Shown one piece after another: positions 1 through 11,432 of a DNA stretch of 64,000 nucleotides. Each line of letters starts with the position of its first letter. Within the stretch, counting starts at the first letter, position 1. The notes below the pieces were generated by a model. That model did not search any database. It worked only from the letters and a program-made list of their open reading frames with translations, and was not told the DNA's origin. The DNA comes from Polyporus tsugae (lineage: Eukaryota > Basidiomycota > Agaricomycetes > Polyporales > Polyporaceae). The stretch covers positions 1,061,501-1,125,500 of the forward strand of contig JAHRBS010000014.1 of NCBI GenBank assembly GCA_024305745.1. Direction: 5' to 3'. A program made the translations under genes and the position numbers.

Positions 1-1289
1 ACCCACACGCGTCTTACGAGACGCTTGCGGTTTATTGAAATGAGCCGATAGTTGCTGGAGCATCTCCGTAGGAGTCATGATTGGTTTGGACTCCTCCGCA
101 GCGACATGCATTCCGAGTGGAGGATCCTCGTCTTCATCCTCATTCTGGGTCTTCTTGCCCTTCTTCGCAGTGTCGACGACAGGAATAACCTTTTCGACCT
201 GTGTAGACGCGAGCATGTGTGCGGCAAGCTTGGCGAGAGCACTGCGAGTCAGTTGATCTGCGCTGTCGAGACTCTTCACACAGATATTGAGGATGCTTTC
301 CACATCGGATACGGACCGGGTACCGTCTCCAGATGGGTACATCAGGATGAGGACCTATACCGTGGTCAGACTGTAAGAAACAGACGCATCATGCAAGAAC
401 GCACCTCACACGCCGCTCTTTGGACTGGAAGGGCCTTGTCGCTGAGGGCATTCTTGCTGTACTTAATAATGTCCTTCGCGACAGAATCCGTTACCGCTCG
501 CTTTGCCGTACTCAACGCTTTTGAAAGCGTGTGGAGCGAGTATGTGCGTAGAAGGATAGGCTGTAGCGGCATATTTGAGCTGTCTTCAAGGAAGCTTCAC
601 TATGCGAGCATACGATCCACATACACTTGAAGAGCGATACAGCTTGATGGTCACAGTTGCGACTTCAGCCATGAGGGACATGACCTGCGCAACGGGAGAT
701 GTAGAGGAATGGTATTGGGCCGGATAAGACTAACTACGTACCTGAGAACCAAATGCGCCCATCAACTCCCCGATACAGTACATGGCAGCGCTGACTCGAA
801 GTCAGAGCCACGAAACAAATGACAGCGAACAAACCTACGTCCTACTCGAATCCTTTGCAGGAGGCTTTGTTTCCGCGAGGAGCTTGAGGAGGGCCTGAAT
901 TATATCGAAGAGGGATTTAGTCTCTCCGCGCATATAGAATGCCTTAAGGCAGCTTGCGACGAGTCTCCGGACAGGTCTACCGGGGAGGGGGAATGGTTCC
1001 GGAGCAGTAATAATCTTGATCATGTCTGCCTCAAGGTCGGTCTGCACCACTTTGAGCTGCTCCTGAACAAAAGGTGAGACGTTGACCGCAAATAGAGAAC
1101 TGCCGGACGCACCGCGGTCGCCTTCTTGACCAACTTCTCCGTCGAGGACAGCCATTGAAACAAGTAAATTTCCCCGTTCTCCCCTGAAACTTTGGACTAA
1201 ATTGTAAAGTTGAGATCCCAAGAGGACCGGGCGACCGACCGAACCCGTACCTCGTCTAGTAGCTCTATGTCGGACTCACTTGCCGCCAT
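1..1289 (-). CDS. LAA1: LAA1/HEATR5-type HEAT-repeat protein, N-terminal part (gene runs off the left edge)
   Basis: Family role (known): Laa1/HEATR5 proteins are very large HEAT-repeat proteins that help clathrin adaptor AP-1 act at the trans-Golgi network and endosomes. Seen: a spliced minus-strand model starting at the ATG at 1289-1287 (exon 1 is 1251-1289, encoding MAASESDIELLDE). Exon 2 is 1113-1196 and encodes EIYLFQWLSSTEKL. Exon 3 starts at 1062 and carries the motif PGRPVRRLVASCLKAFYMRG followed by ETKSLFDIIQALLKLL. Later exons give AAMYCIGELMGAFGSQ, VMSLMAEVATVTIKLYR and a block around 370-560 with AVTDSVAKDIIKYSKNALSD. The introns are 50-54 nt with GT/AG ends and consistent phase. 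Only about the first 350 residues are in the window; the family is usually near 2000. The open frame continues to base 1 with no stop. The order of blocks matches my memory of Laa1/HEATR5 N-termini, so the assignment is fairly secure. Confidence 0.8.
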
Positions 1290-1706
1290 GGCGTCGTCTC
1301 CGTAACTCCAGGGAGATTAGAATCGACGATAGCCTCGTCCGTCGTGAACCAAGTCGGTTGTTCCAAGCTTCGTGAATGGGGTAAGCACTCCAGACAGAAG
1401 AAGGAAGCGAGGGTTATCAGCAGTCAAGCTAGTCAAGTACGGGAGTAGGTGCAGGCTACTAGTAAGTACCAGGTCGCCGTTTCGATGTCGCAACCCAAAG
1501 CAAGCGCGCAGGCTGATCGGAGATGCTTGACGGGCGCTAGAGTCGTTCAGCCACCACGGCTGAGATCTGAGAGACGAGCTCAGAGTCAGACTCCTGCCAG
1601 CCACCTTCCTCTGAGACAACTTGCTCTTCTTGTCAACACACCTTGCTTTGGCCACTCTGAGTCCACGTACTTTGAAGGCATCTGTTTGGGACATCTGCAA
1701 CGCGCC
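1290..1706. promoter_or_regulatory. Divergent intergenic region
   Basis: This 417-bp gap separates the start codons of the LAA1-like gene (minus) and the proline-rich protein (plus), so it probably holds both promoters. No clear TATA box or other named element was seen. Short frames here do not look coding. Confidence 0.4.
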
Positions 1707-3043
1707 ATGCCAGAACGGCAGCAATCAGCAGCCGTCGCTGCTAATGATGTAAGGTAACTGTTGCAATGTGTTCCAGTTCTTCGAGGCTGAACGTCCAGAC
1801 CCCGTTTAGAGTCCTTCTCCTGCGAAAAAACGCAAATGTCTACATGCACCCGACGGCTTCGAAACCCTGAAATCGAGCGGTGGCAAAATCCCGGCTCGCA
1901 AGTTCGCGTCAGCCTTTAGCGACCCCAAGCGATCGAAGATGACACCAGCTGCATTTAAGGCCCCCATAGCAGGTCCTTCCAAGGGACCGTCTATGCGCGC
2001 TTTGCGTCCACCAATCCTTCCAAGGGACCCGCCACAAGCAGGGCCCTCAAACGTCGTTGCAGCCCCTCGTCTGCCTGGAAAACCACTACCGGTGAGACCG
2101 ATGAAGCCTCCCTCGTTTCCTTCAGCGTCTTCCTCTGTGTCCAAGTTCACCTTGAAGAGTCATGTTCCCGTCCTATCCTCTCGGCTGAATAAGAAATCGG
2201 TGTTAAAGGCGAGCATACAAGAGTTCCTACCACCACCGCCACCACCGCCAGCCGTACCTGCCAAACCGGGGCGCAGCATCAGCGCAATCCAGCCTCCTCC
2301 CCCACCCCCTCCCCGGAAAGGACCGCCTCTTCCTGATGCCAGTAAGCTCAAGACCATCTTGACGACGCGCTTGGCTATCGCGACCGATCCACGGACGGAG
2401 AGTGGGACAGGCGAGATTTTGGCGCTCCAGCTCGGACAGGCTGCATCATCGTATGTCCCTCCAGCCCAGCGAGAACTCAACCGTGGACTGGGACAAAGTC
2501 CGGAGAAGGCTTCGAAAACCAAGGCGGCGAAGTATATCAGGTGTGTGTGCCTGGCGGCATCGTTGGACGCGACTTTTACTTACGGTATTCAGGGGCGGGT
2601 TGGCGGAACGAGCGCAGCATCTGTTCACGCAGAAGAACACTAGACTTACGCTCTGGTACAAGGATATGGAACTGCAAGTGCAACGTCCGAAGGCCCATAC
2701 TCCCATGGCGCCGGATCTCTCCCTGCGCATATTCGAGGTCGCCCATGTGACGTCCATCGCTAGTTTGCAACGATCGCAGAACGTCCCACGACTGTCTATC
2801 GTCAAGTGTGCGAAAATTGTGGGGGCCAGGACGACCGGCGACCTAACTGTTCTGCTAGACTTCGGTGTTCCGGGGTCGGCGTCTGCAAAGGCGCATACAT
2901 TGGACGCAGTCAGGGAGGGCAGGGATCTGCAAATATGGGCACCCTGGAATAGTTCGGACTCTGGGGCGGAGGAGTTGAGACGGTTTGGAGCACTCCCGAG
3001 GGATGATACTATACTGTTTTGTACTCGCTTTCGGATAGTATGA
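1707..3043 (+). CDS. Proline-rich protein of unknown function, predicted nuclear
   Basis: I do not recognise the family. Three exons join in phase: 1707-1748, 1810-2540 and 2593-3043 (introns of 61 and 52 nt), giving about 407 residues. The start is the ATG opening MPERQQSAAVAAND. Right after the first junction is PAKKRK, a classical monopartite nuclear localisation signal. Residues roughly 60-190 are rich in proline, with two runs of seven prolines (PPPPPPPAVPAKPG and QPPPPPPPRKGPP), which could bind profilin, SH3 or WW partners (inference). The last 150 residues look folded: GGLAERAQHLFTQKNTRL, then LTLWYKDMELQVQ and RDLQIWAPWNSSDSG. This end is the part most likely to show conservation. 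The gene is divergent from the LAA1-like gene. The intron phases and protein-like C-terminus make a real gene likely; the function is unknown. Confidence 0.65.
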
Positions 3044-4759
3044 GATTGAGAGCTACCATACGCACTGATCACGTCTCGAGACACAGACGTGGTCGCATGT
3101 TGGGAAGTAGAGCGCCGAGCAAGTGGTTAAGGCAAGTCTTAGTTCTAGCTAATGGAGGGGCTAAGCATGCAGGGCGATCATACCTTTGAGGACAGTGAGC
3201 ATCCGAAGGCACCTGCATTTGTATTCTGCAAATGTTACTTACGTCCATGTTCGATAACGAATCGAAGCTGGCTATCCAACAATCGACACGAGAAACAGAA
3301 CGTTAACTACCCGGAAGTCATGCATGAATATCCTTGCAAAGAAGCTAGCCTTCTCTGGGTGGAATTCAACTGATTGCGTCGAGGACGCCCCCGTGGCGGG
3401 AATAGGCAGAGCACACTGATTATGTCTGTATTATTAGTACCTACTATAGGTCTCAAGGCTTCGTCTTGGGCTTCACAAGCTTCACAGCTCCACCACACTA
3501 GCTCAAACGGTCCGGATCCAACGTATTCGGATCCCATAGAGAAGTACTTCCAACTGTAACTTGAAGACCTCGAGGCGGCACGTAGATATTCCGGCAAGGA
3601 TGTCAAAAGTGGACAGTTATCAGGGATCTGCAGATCCGTGTACAGCTACAGTAGCAATCTCTGCCCAATCGTGTCCTACAACGCATCCCATGCAGAGAGA
3701 TGATATAGCTGTGATAAAACATCAGCAAAGCATGATGGTCCGAAGTCCTTCCTGCGCCGTTCAACGTGGGTCATGTTGAAGATATCAAATCCAGTCCACT
3801 GAATTCATTAAGGACGCGGTGGTAATATCGAGGCTGGTGCGGCCGAGGCAGCCTGAAAGAGTGCGAAGATCGACGTGCGAAGGCTGCGCAGAACCTGGAA
3901 GTCAGACGAAAGACAGTAGACGTGGGACACACCCTACCTGCGAATGGTGGGGAAAATCCTGACCTTGGAGGCGACCGTCGGGTACTTTCTCACCGGAGTA
4001 GGGACTCGGGGCGGGATGCCTGAAGGAGGACTCCCATGACGTATCCCTGTTAGACACTCGGCTCGGCTGACCTCGCGGCACGGCGAATGGATGGAAGGCA
4101 ACCAGGCCGAGTTCAAGGGGCGACCCTGGGCAACCAACAAATGCGGCTCGGGGCGGCGTCCATCAGAGTCACGGAACGTTCAAAGCCCTTCAATAGCGGA
4201 CTCAAAAGTTGACACACGAGGGCAGCGCCGAGGGTATCGCCCTGCTGTCGATGTGGCCGCTGGCGAGAGTTTGCATGATTTTACGGACGGCCCCGAAATA
4301 ACCTGTGACTGAAGTCTCAGCGGTGTAGTGGATGCCCCATTGTGGGCCCAAGCGGGGACGATATGATGTACATACACAGATTGGTAAGGTCTGAAGAGGC
4401 CTGCGGCAGGCAGTCGGCTGGGGTCGGGGTGGGATGGACCGGACAATAAAAGGGATCACGGGCGTGTGGAGGAAGAGCAAGGAGTACTTGGAGTGGCAAG
4501 CGATGGAAGTCGAACGAGCTGACGAGCGCCGAGGGTAGCCGAAGGGACGGAGAGACACATGAGGCCTGTTCCATAACAGGCTCAACAACAGGACAAGGCC
4601 CGTCTCTCACCTCTGCCACTCTCCCCATTCATCATCCTCCCGCAGGCCTCCTACGACCACCCACGCAACACCCACGCACCGGTCCATCGTACACGACCCC
4701 TCGTCTCTCCACAGTCTGCTGGTCGGATCATCCACTGCACCTACGCAGTGTCCTCACAT
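3044..4759. other. Long intergenic region without a confident gene
   Basis: This 1.7-kb stretch holds the 3' flank of the proline-rich gene and the 5' flank of the Cid1-like gene. The part from about 4600 to 4760 is C-rich and CT-rich on the plus strand, as in many basidiomycete promoters. A minus-strand frame at 3307-3606 and fragments around 3950-4590 have partly protein-like composition. I could not join them into a model with matching phases, so an unseen small gene is possible but not supported. Confidence 0.35.
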
Positions 4760-7700
4760 ATGGCAACGACCTTCGCCCCACCCCCGCTTACCTCCACCCA
4801 GTCCACCTCTCGCCAGCAATTCTTCGCTCCTAATTCACCCCCACAGCAACACCGGAGACTCGTCTCGCGTCAACGCTTCATCCAGGACTTCTCCCAATGT
4901 CTCTTCGAGTTCGTCGTCCAGCTACTCCCAACCACAGAGGAGATGGCCGTCAAGGAGGACGTTCGCAAGCTCCTCGAACGCCTCATCCGAACAATCGAGC
5001 CCGATAGCAGGCTCCTCTCCTTCGGCAGCTCAGCCAACGGCTTCAGCCTCAAGAACTCTGGTGCGTCAAACACTCCGCCCTCCCGGATCCCACCCGGACT
5101 CACCGCTGATCGTCCCGTCCTGTAAAGACATGGATTTATGCTGTCTCATTGACTCCGGAGAACGTCTCAATGCGGCCGATCTCGTCACCATGGTTGGGGA
5201 TCTTCTCGAACGAGGTGTGTGCTTTCCTCAACCAAGACGATCGCCATGCCCATCAACCACACCTGCGCAGAGACCAAGTTTCATGTCAAGCCGCTCCCGC
5301 ATGCACGAATACCGATCGTCAAGCTCAACCTCGACCCCTCATCTGCCCTACCTTTTGGCATTGCCTGTGACATTGGTTTCGAGAACAGGCTCGCGTTGGA
5401 GAACACACGATTATTGATGTGCTATGCTTCCATCGACCCCGCCCGAGTGCGTACGATGGTCCTGTTCTGTAAGTCGCCGTGCAGTTAGACTTTGATCCAC
5501 GCTACATGCTCATGTACGCTTATTCCCTTCCTCAGTGAAAGTCTGGAGTAAACGACGGTGAGTGCTTACCTTTTCATTACGTAGCGTCCGATCACTCAAG
5601 TAGTTTGCAGCAAAATCAACTCGCCATATAAGGGAACCCTGTCTTCCTATGGCTATGTGCTCCTTGTAATCTATTTCCTTGTGCATGTCAAGAACCCGCC
5701 GGTACTCCCTAACCTACAACAAATGCCGCCTCTGCGGCCTATATCCGAGGTGCGTTTTACTCGCAGCGCTTTTTGATCCCAGGCTGAATTGAACTTGGGC
5801 CAATTGCAGGAAGAGACTCATCTAAATGGATATAACATCTGGTGAATGACGCGCTTCTTGATGTACGATCGTAGCACTGACTATATGCAGGTTCTTTGAT
5901 GACATCGAACTCCTCCGGCAGCGATGGAAGTCGTCAAATACTGATACGGTCGCGGAACTGTGAGTCCCTTCCTTGAGACGATGCACCCATACTGAACGGT
6001 CTTCCTAGGTTGATTGATTTCTTCAAGTTCTACTCCCGTGATTTTGCATATAACACCGGAGCGGCCTCCATTAGGGCTGGCCTCCTCAAGAAGGAGGAGA
6101 AGGGATGGCAAACTGAGGTGCGTCCCACGTTCTGTCGACCTCGCATTCGCTAGCTGCTTACCTGCAACTAGCAATCTGACTTCGGCACCTCGCGGGAAAG
6201 GAACCGCCTATGTATAGAGGTATGTTCACATCGTTCATACTCAGCATGAGCTTACTAACGTTCTCTAGGATCCGTTCGAGACCGATTTCAATGTTGCACG
6301 ATGCGTAACGAAGGACGGTCTTTACACCGTGAGTGGTGAATGTTGTCGGGCGTTGCTGTCGATCTCACCCACCCGGTACGCAGATTCGGGGAGAATTCAT
6401 GCGTGCGTCACGGATTCTGCAGATGCGACCTGACCGCGCGATTCTCGCCCTTGCGCAGCTATGCGAAGAACGCAAGGACGAGACGCTCGGTCTTCCCCCA
6501 CCTCAACCTCGGTCCTCGTTTGCGCCGCCTCGTCTCACTTCCATACCTCCTCAAACTCCATATACAGTTGGCAGCAGCCCCATGCGTACCAGCAACGTAT
6601 CGGTCCCTGGCCCTGAAGACGTCACATCCCGGAAGCTCTCACAGACATCGTCGCCTGTCTCGCCCGTCCCTTCTTCCCCGAATGACTCACCTGGCGGCCG
6701 TTTTGCAAGCGCGAAGGACGTCCCTCTCCGCCTCCCATCGAACAAGCTTGACCACATGGCTCCGATCCGGAGCAAATGGACGAGTCCACCCCCTCCGGAA
6801 GCGCCTGAGGAGGATCGTTCTGCGTTCGATGACTGCCTGGACCAGGGCCTGGCTCTCGCAACAGCTTCTTTGCGGCCACACTTGCGCGACCATTCCTATG
6901 CGTCGTCAAATAATAGCGAGACGCACACCGACGATGAGCGGCAATCGATCGCAGAGTCAGACGACGTGCGTTCGGTGAAGTCGTTCATCGAGGAGGGCAC
7001 AATGCATTACAGCCGGGAGTATCGCGAGCGTGAGAGGCAACTAGCTAGTTTGCACGCTCAGCAGCAAGCCCTTCAGCAGCGACTGCAGCAGCAATACGGC
7101 ATCGATCCTTCGCTGTCCGGGTTGACTGGTGGCTCGCCCTTGAATTCGCGTATGGAAGGGGGCGTTGACGTGAAGATGATCTCCAGACTGCGGGGCCGTC
7201 CGGTGGTCCGGGTTGGCCAACAGCCGACGAGCCCGAGTCAAGCAAGCTCTGGAGGACGTGCGACACCTAGTGACAGGACTGAAGGCTTCACCCCGCCACC
7301 GCGCATGGATACGCCACGACGATCCATGTCATTCCCCGTGCGGAACCCTAACCGCTTTTCGTTACCCACGATGCCGGTGGTCATCCCGAACCATCTGACG
7401 GCGACGTATCAGACGCGTCTGTCGCCTACCATCGGTCACACCGCACCACGTTATGTCCTACAAACCGCTGCCGAGGCACAGGCGCAGGCGCAGGTGAACG
7501 TATACTACGAGACCATGCCCGCACACGAACGCAACCTTCATCGCTCGATGGCTGGGCACAGTTCGCAGATGCAGCTTGGGTCGCCACAGATGCTGTACGA
7601 CCATGTCAACTCTTATGTTGGTGAGTTGAGCGACAGTCGAAGTCGGAGCAGGAGCAGGAGCAGGAGCGGAAGTAGGTCAGGTCCCAACCCTCAGCGTGAC

Positions 7701-8882
7701 TCACCTGTGATGATCCGTCGCGGAACCTCGACGCACGAGGTTGAGGAGCCTGTCGCGGGCCCTTCGCGGCTGCCCGCGGACGTGCCTGCGCCTCCGTCAC
7801 CACAGATGGAGTACACGCGGAGCGAGCGGATCTACTCGCATCATCACACACACTCAAACGCCACGGTCACTGCACCAACGCCGCCTGCGAACATGCACAA
7901 CTTCCCTTCTGCGGTCTCCGTCACCGTGCCCATCTCTTTGCCCAGGTCAATGGGCACCACCTTCGGTCCACGGCATTCGCATTCGCATTCAAGGTCGCGC
8001 TCGCCGCCATATCTCCCTACTCAGCGGAATCCGCCACACCCTTATCAGACAACGTACCCCAGCCCCCGGATGGGCGCCACCAACTTGCCACCACGGTTGC
8101 GTGCCGACCGCGACCGCAGCCTTAGCGGGCAAGCCAGCCATGCTGGATTCTCCGCCCTTCCAAGCCAGCCAACACTCTTGGACATGTGCACGCTGCCCAA
8201 GCCCGTGGCTATGAGGCACCTTCGGACTGATTCACAGGTCCATGTGCCGGTGTCGATGCGCTCGGTGTCCCCGTTCGCATCGCACTCGTCAGGCAGCGCG
8301 TCCCCGCCCATGTCGTGTACGAGCTCGCAGTACGCTCCGTCGTCGTCCCCGCTCTCGACGTCGCCACCGTCCCCCGCACGAAGCGAGCTGAAGGGCCGGC
8401 GAGGGGGCGAACGTGTGGGCGTTGTGAGCCCCTTGAGGTCGCCGATACCGCTGCTGGACGAGCAATCGTCCATGGCCGTGGCCGTGGCTGCGCCGGAGGT
8501 CCACGCTGTGGACGTGTTTGGGAAGGAGAAGGAGCCGACGACGCCCATCCCTGTCAGCATCAATCCTGTGCCTGTGCCCGCGCCCGCTCCAGCTATTCCT
8601 ACCCCTGTACCAGAGCTCCAGGCCAAGCCTATCGAGGCGGTGGAGTCCGCTGAGACGAAACAGGACGCCGAATCCTTGGAGGTGGTCCCCCCCGACACGG
8701 ACAGCCTTCCTGAGGGTGCCGCAGAGGTCAAGGAGTCGATCTTTGCTCCACCTCCGGAGGTCCTCGTCACCGAGAGCAGTCCTATAGTCGAACGTATACC
8801 AGAAACGACCGTCGAGGCGCCAGAACAAGTGGTTGCTGCGACTATAGTCGAAGAGACTCAGGGGTCATCTGCGGGCTCGTGA
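4760..8882 (+). CDS. Cid1-type terminal nucleotidyltransferase (poly(A)/poly(U) polymerase) with long disordered C-terminal tail
   Basis: Family role (known): Cid1-like enzymes add untemplated U or A residues to RNA 3' ends, which affects RNA decay. The start is the ATG at 4760; the protein opens MATTFAPPPLTSTQ. Exon 1 ends at 5060 inside the motif GSSANGFSLKNS, and exon 2 (5128-5214) continues DMDLCCLID. This gives the G-S and DxD signature of the nucleotidyltransferase fold. Exon 3 (5271-5468) holds KLNLDPSSALPFGIACDIGF, where the third catalytic aspartate lies. The PAP-associated domain follows, with SYGYVLLVIYFLVHVKNPPV, then FFKFYSRDFAYN and RCVTKDGLYT, spread over short exons to about 6329. 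The last exon runs from about 6385 to 8882 and encodes some 830 residues, nearly all disordered. These include Q-rich LHAQQQALQQRLQQQYG, an RS repeat (SRSRSRSRSRSGSRSG) and HSHSHSRSRSPP. At least eight introns of about 50-70 nt all keep phase. Whether it prefers U or A cannot be read by eye. Confidence 0.85.
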
Positions 8883-10199
8883 CTATTTGCGGTGATGCTA
8901 TCCCTCCTCCCGACCTGGCTCGCATCCTAGATATACCGGGGCCTCAGTTGAATAGACAGTACTGCCCAACCGAGCAACCACGGGTCAACGGAACTTGCAA
9001 CTACCGCCGCCGACTTCATTGGAATCATCGCGACGCTTAGCCACAGCCTGAACACGCGCACACATCTTCTCCGTGCCACACCGGAATTTTGCATATGCAA
9101 CACGCAATCAGCAAATCTGTTTCCGTCACTTCTCTCTTCGTCTCTTTCGTCTCAAGAACATATCAAGGCCAATAGTTTTCCGCCTTCGGTACATTATCTC
9201 ATCTGGATCACATACTCTCACTTGCTTGCACCATCCGCATAATCCCACCATCCGTTACCAGCAGCCATCAATCACCGGTCACCGTCAGCACTCGGCATCT
9301 ACATTCATCGCATCGTCACCCTTTCACCTTGATTCGTTCAGTATTCCAAACTCTAACGTCTCGCCCCAATTCACTCTTCGATCCCCTCGTACGCGTCGAA
9401 TTGCTACTCGCTGCTGCTGTTTACTGCCGCTCGCATTCGTACATACCACCACCCTTGCCGCACATACCCTATCCTTCTTCCCTTCGTAATCCTTCCACCT
9501 TCGCCCTTGCATTACACCACATTTGGCCCTGAAAGTCTACTCCTTTGGGATTTTCTTCCTATGAGTCTGAGGCTGACAACCTCTTCGTTGGATCTCTTCA
9601 TTCTGGACTTGGTATGCCAGCCACCTTATGCTTCCTTGCTTCCAGATAGACGGGGCGGGCACGTTCAGGTGGAAGACAGGGTACCGTTGACCTTCCTCCC
9701 GAGCTTTCTGCCTTGCTACTCCCACCACCTCCCTCTGTGCGCACGGTGCGGTTGTGCGTCGCGCCCGTTCATTGGACCATGATCGTTCGTCCAAGTCCTG
9801 CATACCGTGTATCAGTGTAGTATACTTATTGTGTATGCATCAACCTATGCTTGACCCCCTAGATACTCGTTTGTGTGTGAACCTGAACCGGCTCTCAAAG
9901 CTGACATGCGTCGAATCGCAGGTTGAGAGGACCAAAGTGATTTTCGGTTCTTTTCTTAACTGGATTACAATGCAGTCAGAAGTATGGTTTTGAGCTTTCA
10001 CAGTGGACCGTGACCTGTCTTCGTATAACCCGACGGCATCCCAACGTATGAATATGATAACCTATCGTCGTCGTCATATGAGACCGGCGCAAGCATACAC
10101 CAAGGTATTAAAGGAAGTAGCGAGTCATCATGCGCCATGGCTACGTCCGGTCTTCATCGCACAAACAATTAGTCTAATGTACACAAGTAACATAAGGTT
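8883..10199. other. Convergent intergenic region
   Basis: This 1.3-kb gap lies between the 3' ends of the Cid1-like gene (plus) and TFIIE-beta (minus). The part from 9100 to 9500 is strongly pyrimidine-rich on the plus strand. Open frames at 9073-9489 and 9507-9782 have low-complexity translations with no recognisable motif and no plausible splicing, so I do not call them genes. Confidence 0.4.
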
Positions 10200-11236
10200 C
10201 TACTTCGATGAAGTCCCTGGTGCAACATAGTCGCGCGACAAATCCACAACCCCTTTCAAGTGAGTGTTCGTGATGCGGACCTGCCGCTGGCGAGACGCAG
10301 CCTTCTTGCCCTTCTTCTTCTGTGCACCTGACTTTGGTACGGGTGCGGCAGCGGCAGTAGCTTGGAGACCCTCAGATGCGAGAGCCTTGAGTAGGTCGAC
10401 GTCGTTCGGCACTTCAAGTCCGTGCCAAAGATCATGAAACTCTGGTTTGACATGAGTGAGTGTCACTTGCTCCCGGACGCGAGATGACGTACCCTTCTCG
10501 ACCGCCATACCGCCCTGCTCCTCAGTTGGCTTCACCTCATTCCAGAACACCATGCGCATCTGACCGTCCTTCAACGTCCGTGTGACATACACCTCGCCCT
10601 CCTTCTCGAGCTCCTCAATCGCCTGCGGGGCTTCCTTCCAGCTCTCTTTGAGTAAGCGGATGGAGAGTCCGCTACCATTGCGGGTCTGGCGTTGGATTGC
10701 GGTTAATAGCGCCGCCTTGTTGCGCACGTTGAAGTCATGCTGCGAGTTTGTATGCCTTGAGTACCTGATGAGGGGTGTCAGGCATGACTCGAGACACGCA
10801 CCCGGTAGGAGTATAAATCTGTCTTTGGATCATGGACAACCCGGTCATGACCCTTGAACTTCTCTAAGAGGGTTTTGTCTGTATCGACCGGTGTGTTGGT
10901 GATGATGGCAAGGTCTTGGAGCCGCATGGGGTTCCCGGTGGCCTTGAGATGGTTTACGAGGTAGACGAGCTGGGTGTTCACGTTTGTGCCTGTCCCAGTT
11001 TCCGCGGGCTGAGAGTAGACGACATCTGCATCGGCAGGTCAGCCATGGCTCACACCAAGGGCAGACGAGTCGAGCAGAAGAGACGTGCTTGACTTTGGCC
11101 GCTTCTTCTTCTTCGGGTCGCCGTCCGGGGCTGAGGAGTCGGCTTGCTGAGGAGGGGGTGGCTGAGCGCGCCATGCATAGTCTTGTCGTTTCAGGGCAGT
11201 TTGGAAGGCAGCGGCATCACGGGCGAGGCTGGCCAT
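10200..11236 (-). CDS. TFA2: Transcription initiation factor IIE subunit beta
   Basis: Role (known): TFIIE beta pairs with TFIIE alpha, recruits TFIIH and helps open the Pol II promoter. The start is the ATG at 11236 (MASLARDAAAFQTALKRQDY). A lysine-rich stretch (PKKKKRPKSS) is followed by the winged-helix core with TQLVYLVNHLKATGNPMRL, DLAIITNTPVDTD and LLEKFKGHDRVVHDPKTDL. The frame is joined across an intron near 10740-10795 (donor GTGCGT) to HDFNVRNKAALLTAIQRQ. The C-terminal part has FHDLWHGLEVPNDVDLLKAL, a basic stretch and VRITNTHLKGVVDLSRDYV, a typical TFIIE-beta ending. An odd feature is an in-frame TGA at 11039-11041. It lies inside a possible 30-nt GT...AG intron (11026-11055) whose removal also keeps the frame. 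The rest of the protein is well formed, so I treat the gene as functional. It lies 196 bp from PAN3, head to head. Confidence 0.88.
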
Positions 11237-11432
11237 GAGGAGGACGGTGGCGGTTGAGAGGGAAGAGGATGCGGCGGGTGTGGGCGTGTGCTTTGGCGGG
11301 GTTTGGCGGGCGGCTGTTTGGCTGAGTCAGAGGTTGAGGGTCTGTGAGGCGCGATTGATCGACAGGAGGCGTTCAAGGACGACTCGGACCCGAGCCTCGT
11401 CGTCCTCACCGTCGTCCTCCGCCTGGTCCATC
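11237..11432. promoter_or_regulatory. Short shared upstream region of TFA2 and PAN3
   Basis: Only 196 bp separate the two divergent start codons, so both promoters must lie within it or extend into the 5' coding parts. No TATA-like element stands out. Confidence 0.5.

Noticed and set aside
366..572. Plus-strand frame 52-630 as a gene
   Set aside because: It overlaps the LAA1-like exon on the minus strand, which carries the conserved HEAT-repeat block.
8045..8770. 241-residue minus-strand frame in the Cid1-like tail
   Set aside because: Shadow of the GC-rich disordered tail; no motif, and the plus-strand frame is continuous with the catalytic exons.
9073..9489. 138-residue plus-strand frame
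   Set aside because: Pyrimidine-rich sequence gives H/S/P-rich translation; it is probably untranslated flank.
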